6,658 bases of DNA from an uncultured Tabrizicola sp. (GTDB lineage Bacteria > Pseudomonadota > Alphaproteobacteria > Rhodobacterales > Rhodobacteraceae), in NCBI GenBank assembly GCA_937858255.1, contig CALLZQ010000072.1, positions 1 through 6,658 of the forward strand, in the 5' to 3' direction. Under the pieces are notes generated by a model. It searched no databases, was not told the origin of the DNA, and saw nothing but the letters and a program-made list of their open reading frames with translations. Shown piece by piece: positions 6,126 to 6,658 of the stretch. Each line of letters begins with the position of its first letter. Position 1 is the stretch's first letter. Made by a program: the position numbers and the translations under genes.

Positions 6126-6658
6126 GATTGCAAGGCAAATGCGCCCTGATCACCGGGGCGGCGCGCGGGATCGGGCTGGAATTCGCCCGGGCCTATCTGG
6201 CCGAAGGCGCGCGCGTCGCTCTGGCCGATATCAATGCCGAGGCTGTCGCGGCTGCCGCGGCCAGCCTTGGTGATGGGGCGGTGCCGGTGGTCATGGACGT
6301 CACCCGTCAGGACAGCATCGAGGCGGGCATCGCCGAGGCAGTCGCCAAAATGGGCCGCCTCGACATCCTGATCAACAATGCCGCGCTGTTCACTGCCGCG
6401 CCGATCGCCGAGGTCACGCGCGGCGATTACGACCGCATCTTTTCGGTCAATGTCGCCGGCACCTTGTTCACGATGCAGGCGGCCGCGCGGCAGATGATCG
6501 CCCAAGGGGGCGGCGGCAAGATCATCAACATGGCCAGTCAGGCCGGCCGGCGCGGCGAGGGTCTCGTCTCGGTCTATTGCGCCAGCAAAGCCGCCGTCAT
6601 CAGCCTGACCCAGTCGGCCGGGCTGAACCTGATCCAGCATGGGATCAATGTGAATGCC
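6122..6658 (+). CDS. smoS: Sorbitol dehydrogenase / L-iditol 2-dehydrogenase, SDR family (3' cut by window)
   Basis: First 179 residues of a short-chain dehydrogenase/reductase; the family form is about 256 residues, so the C-terminal third is outside the window. It oxidises sorbitol (and related polyols such as galactitol or L-iditol in the R. sphaeroides enzyme) to ketoses with NAD in the cytoplasm. Visible motifs: cofactor loop TGAARGIG (11-18), acidic D36 at the end of strand 2 (favours NAD over NADP), NNAA (85-88), N110, S139 in [11 protein letters not shown], and Y152/K156 in YCASK, the complete Asn-Ser-Tyr-Lys set. [12 protein letters not shown] and [11 protein letters not shown] are very close to what I recall of R. 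sphaeroides SmoS. The start ATG shares four bases with the smoK stop. A GGAAAGG about ten bases upstream (6105-6111) is a poor ribosome site, so coupling to smoK translation is likely. Confidence 0.94.
   Translation, partial: MRLQGKCALITGAARGIGLEFARAYLAEGARVALADINAEAVAAAAASLGDGAVPVVMDVTRQDSIEAGIAEAVAKMGRLDILINNAALFTAAPIAEVTRGDYDRIFSVNVAGTLFTMQAAARQMIAQGGGGKIINMASQAGRRGEGLVSVYCASKAAVISLTQSAGLNLIQHGINVNA

Noticed and set aside
1..6658. An undescribed defence, mobile or signalling system
   Set aside because: Every gene with a recognisable sequence belongs to a known polyol transport and catabolism locus. No transposase, integrase, nuclease, toxin, array or reverse transcriptase is visible on either strand.

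Overview
The window is high-GC DNA with strongly G/C-ending codons. It carries most of a sorbitol/mannitol (polyol) uptake and oxidation locus of the type known from Rhodobacter sphaeroides (smoEFGK-smoS). Protein resemblance is close, especially for the SmoS-like dehydrogenase and the MalEFGK-type transporter, so the source is most likely an alphaproteobacterium of the Rhodobacterales (Rhodobacter/Paracoccus relatives). The genus cannot be fixed from this piece. All genes read on the + strand.

Layout: (1) 2-139, the last 45 codons of an unidentified gene. (2) 140-234, a GC-rich gap with a stem-loop and a perfect 6+6 inverted repeat. (3) 235-915, a HAD-family phosphatase whose catalytic motif I lies upstream of the first usable ATG/GTG/TTG codon, so its start is probably a rare ATC or a similar codon. 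(4) 912-1868, a SorC/DeoR-type sugar-binding transcriptional regulator, coupled to the phosphatase by an ATGA overlap. (5) 1869-1991, a regulatory gap with a candidate sigma70-like promoter and nested inverted repeats that could be the operator. (6) 1992-3296 periplasmic binding protein (smoE), 3410-4276 and 4286-5116 the two permeases (smoF, smoG), 5124-6125 the ATPase (smoK), and 6122-end the start of a short-chain polyol dehydrogenase (smoS), cut by the window edge. smoE and smoF are separated by 113 bases holding a 12-bp stem-loop. The other joints are 9 bases, 7 bases and a 4-base overlap.

How it works together (known for the family, inferred here): SmoE captures a hexitol in the periplasm, SmoF/SmoG with two SmoK subunits import it unphosphorylated using ATP, and SmoS oxidises it with NAD to a ketose. 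The SorC-type regulator probably senses a sugar or sugar phosphate and controls the smoE promoter. The HAD phosphatase may act on a phosphorylated intermediate or effector.

I see no mobile element, CRISPR array, tRNA or rRNA. I also see no sign of an undescribed system. The points most worth a second look are the phosphatase start codon, the nested repeats before smoE, and the two secondary-structure elements between smoE and smoF.
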